6,010 nt of DNA from Kiritimatiellia bacterium (GTDB lineage: Bacteria > Verrucomicrobiota > Kiritimatiellia > RFP12 > UBA3636), in NCBI GenBank assembly GCA_017476965.1, contig JAFUXX010000394.1, positions 1 through 6,010 on the forward strand, in the 5' to 3' direction. The notes under the pieces are model-generated. The model was given only the letters and a program-made list of their open reading frames with translations. It did no database searches and was not told the origin of the DNA. The translations under genes were made by a program, and so were the position numbers. Of the stretch, positions 4,315-6,010 are shown in pieces (within the stretch, counting starts at the first letter, position 1; every line of letters begins with the position of its first letter).

Positions 4315-6010
4315 ATGGACGAAGCAACAAAAGACATTTCCGAACCGGAAAAGATCAAACTAAAGTTTGACGCGATCTGGAAAGCGCGTGACAACGAGGT
4401 AGGCGCCATAAAGGAGCGCTCCCTTCTCGTCTGGGGCTTCTTGATGTTCTGCTATGGCGGATACGGCGTTCTTGCCCATGATCTTCTAAGCAGAACGCAG
4501 ATTTCAGACAACAGGTTTAAAGCTTTCAATCTGGCCTTGTTTTTCATCTCGCTTGTCTGCTTTCGCCTTTCTGCATATTGGACGAAGATGATGAAGGGGG
4601 CGAAAGCGTGGGCTGAAAATTTCGACTTCATTGCCGAAGCGTTTCAACACAAGTTCTTCCGCCTTTCAGACAAGGCCACATCGTGTCCGTATGCACGGAA
4701 GCTCAAGTTTGGGACACCGGAAATGGACTTGGATTCAATGTTCCACAGGAAGAATTGCCAAAACTGTCGCCAAGATCCGTCTTACGCCTGCATCTTTTCC
4801 GTGACAGACCCCGGAACATTGTATTATCCCGATGTTGATAGATGCTTGCTGAGCGATAAGGCCGGTGCCTTTTCACCAGCAAGTGTCACGATTGCGATTG
4901 CGCGGTTTTCTATGTTCATCAGTCTGGGTTTGGTCTGTGCGCATTCATTAGCTCTATTCAAAGGGAAAACAAAAGCGGTTAACTTGTTGTCAAACGACAA
5001 GTTCTCTTATGGAGTTATAGGGCTGCTGCTTCTGTGGTTTGTTGTTCCAGCCATTCGAAGAATTGGCGAACTCATGTTTGGCAATTTTCGATTTTGGAAT
5101 TGCATTGCAAACATCATTTCTGGGCAGAACAGCATGGGGGAGCTTGATACTGGTAAGGTTCATGACCAATGCCGCAGGTGCATGAAACGATGGAATAGAA
5201 TCGTCGGCAGAAAACAAAAAAACTCGCGAACTTGCGCTTGCAGAACTGCAACGCTTGTCTTGCTGTTTTGTTTTACATTACCATCACTCGCCGCTACAGA
5301 AACCGTTAATGGCATAACATGGACTTACATGGTATCAAATGGAGAAGCAATTATTGGGAGACAGCAATCATATGGAGAAGAGCCTCGCGCCGCTATCTCC
5401 CAATTGGAAGAAGGCTCGATTCGGATTCCATCAACAATTGGCGGATACGCCGTGACAAGCATTGGTGACTATGCTTTCTGCAAGTGTAGTAAACTTACAT
5501 CCATAACGATACCTAATAGTGTGACGAACATAGGCGAATCTGCATTTTATGATTGTAGCGCCTTGACAGAAATCCATATTACAGACCTTGCGAAATGGTG
5601 CGGATTGTCATTTGACTATGAGTCGAGGAATCCGCTATATTACGCTAGGCATTTGTTTCTAGATGAAGAGGAAGTTCGTGAACTTGTCATTCCTGATGGC
5701 GTTACAAGTATCAATGACTATGCGTTCAGTTATTGTACTAGCCTCACGTCAGTAACAATACCCAATAGTGTTACAAATATAGGGAAAACTTCTTTTTCCC
5801 ATTGTGATAATCTATCATCAATAGCGTTACCAGACTCCGTGACCAGCATCAGGGACTATGCGTTCTGGGACTGCAGCAGCCTCACGTCGATTACAATCCC
5901 AGGCTCCGTGACGAATATCGGCGGACTATGCGTTCTCCAGCTGCAGCGGCCTCACGTCGGTGACGATCCCGGACTCCGTGACCAGCATCGGGACCGCTGC
6001 GTTCTCCGGC
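4315..6010 (+). CDS. Membrane protein (RipA-like) fused in frame to BspA-type LRRs; runs off window
   Basis: One stop-free frame runs from ATG 4315 (GGAG at 4304-4307, 7 nt upstream) to the window end. Hydrophobic segments lie at residues about 38-55, 70-88, 191-215 and 232-248. The start (KLKFDAIWKARDNEVGAIKERSLL placed before segment 1) resembles RipA-family octameric membrane proteins; this assignment is tentative. The loop between segments 2 and 3 has cysteines 124, 148, 151 and 159, a possible metal site. A basic stretch (287-310) precedes a fifth segment, TATLVLLFCFTLPSLAA (311-327), with signal-peptidase-like SLAA. LRR_5/BspA repeats of about 23 residues follow (from 369). Charge placement puts the N-terminus and basic stretch inside and the LRRs outside. 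A one-base insertion at about 5923 breaks the frame after residue 536; the true LRR frame continues from 5924. It lies 48 nt after the previous gene, probably in the same operon. Confidence 0.72.
   Translation, partial: MDEATKDISEPEKIKLKFDAIWKARDNEVGAIKERSLLVWGFLMFCYGGYGVLAHDLLSRTQISDNRFKAFNLALFFISLVCFRLSAYWTKMMKGAKAWAENFDFIAEAFQHKFFRLSDKATSCPYARKLKFGTPEMDLDSMFHRKNCQNCRQDPSYACIFSVTDPGTLYYPDVDRCLLSDKAGAFSPASVTIAIARFSMFISLGLVCAHSLALFKGKTKAVNLLSNDKFSYGVIGLLLLWFVVPAIRRIGELMFGNFRFWNCIANIISGQNSMGELDTGKVHDQCRRCMKRWNRIVGRKQKNSRTCACRTATLVLLFCFTLPSLAATETVNGITWTYMVSNGEAIIGRQQSYGEEPRAAISQLEEGSIRIPSTIGGYAVTSIGDYAFCKCSKLTSITIPNSVTNIGESAFYDCSALTEIHITDLAKWCGLSFDYESRNPLYYARHLFLDEEEVRELVIPDGVTSINDYAFSYCTSLTSVTIPNSVTNIGKTSFSHCDNLSSIALPDSVTSIRDYAFWDCSSLTSITIPGSVTNIGGLCVLQLQRPHVGDDPGLRDQHRDRCVLR
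5182..5310 (+). other. Possible second start and signal peptide for an LRR protein
   Basis: ATG 5182 is in frame with the upstream membrane part and opens MKRWNRIVGRKQ, a basic N-terminus, followed by TATLVLLFCFTLPSLAATE, a hydrophobic core with a plausible cleavage site after SLA or SLAA. This has the shape of a complete signal peptide, so the LRR part could be a separate secreted protein fused to, or also translated apart from, the membrane part. The ribosome site before 5182 is poor (only GCAGGTG). Cleavage of the fusion at the same place would also release the LRR domain. Confidence 0.4.
5419..6010 (+). repeat. BspA-like leucine-rich repeat array
   Basis: Units follow the LRR_5 pattern LTSITIPxSVTxIGxxAFxxC, about 23 residues or 69 bp. 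Recognisable units begin near residues 369, 394, 474, 497 and 520, with another in the shifted frame. Between 417 and 460 an irregular island (TDLAKWCGLSF, then NPLYYARHLFL) interrupts the array, as often seen in BspA-like proteins. The first units are AT-rich; from about 5830 they become GC-rich and nearly identical to each other. GACTCCGTGACCAGCATC occurs at 5833 and 5972, with the related GGCTCC unit at 5902. Such proteins are usually surface-exposed and bind other proteins or cells. Confidence 0.85.

Noticed and set aside
5130..5159. Promoter-like words (CAGCAT, TGGTAAGGT) before ATG 5182
   Set aside because: The match is weak and the spacing is 18 bp; not enough to claim a separate LRR promoter.
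4990..5217. Minus-strand frame of 75 codons
   Set aside because: It lies wholly inside the continuous membrane/LRR frame on the plus strand, with no motif or ribosome site.

Overview
The window looks like a chromosomal segment from a GC-rich member of the PVC group, most likely Kiritimatiellota/Verrucomicrobiota. This is an inference from the gene mix (a divergent ECF-type sigma factor and Ser/Thr kinase, a DUF4143-like AAA ATPase with repeats in its leader, and a BspA-like leucine-rich-repeat protein); no marker gene is present to prove it. Base composition drops clearly from left to right: the first kilobase is very GC-rich, the ATPase and FRG genes are intermediate, and the membrane/LRR gene is AT-richer until its last LRR units, which turn GC-rich again. 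That suggests a core-like left end and an accessory right end.

Layout. Positions 1-194 (minus) hold the N-terminus of a Ser/Thr protein kinase, divergent from an ECF-like sigma factor (245-934, plus). The 50 bp between their start codons form a nearly perfect inverted repeat that carries overlapping divergent promoter-like boxes, and both transcripts would be almost leaderless. A 31-bp tandem repeat (905-1016) supplies the last nine residues and stop codon of the sigma factor. Next come a promoter (1104-1132) and a leader with three direct repeats spaced exactly 33 nt apart, a 13-bp stem-loop and a chain of mini-ORFs. These precede an intact AAA ATPase gene (1240-2445). The same dispersed repeat recurs after it (2545-2580), so the ATPase unit is bracketed by 36-bp direct repeats that differ at one base.

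A 393-nt gap (2446-2838) holds that repeat copy, a second promoter candidate, a 12-bp palindrome and several inverted repeats. It is followed by an apparent three-gene operon. The first gene encodes an FRG-domain protein (2839-3789) whose conserved C-terminus has been thrown out of frame (3753-3872). The second encodes a 133-aa protein of unknown family, predicted to be beta-rich, whose start overlaps the restored FRG stop by 8 nt. The third is a long open frame from 4315 to the window end, joining a four-segment membrane domain that resembles RipA-family proteins to a signal-like segment and BspA-type LRRs. A one-base insertion near 5923 breaks the LRR frame: adjacent DNA repeat units are 70 bp apart instead of 69.

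Functionally, the left pair is probably a regulatory module. The ATPase looks like a self-contained, self-regulated accessory cassette. The FRG / small protein / membrane-LRR set is the best candidate for an undescribed system: a soluble FRG protein encoded with a membrane protein that would display LRRs outside the cell. The two one-base frame disruptions could be real decay or assembly errors, and this cannot be decided from the sequence alone.
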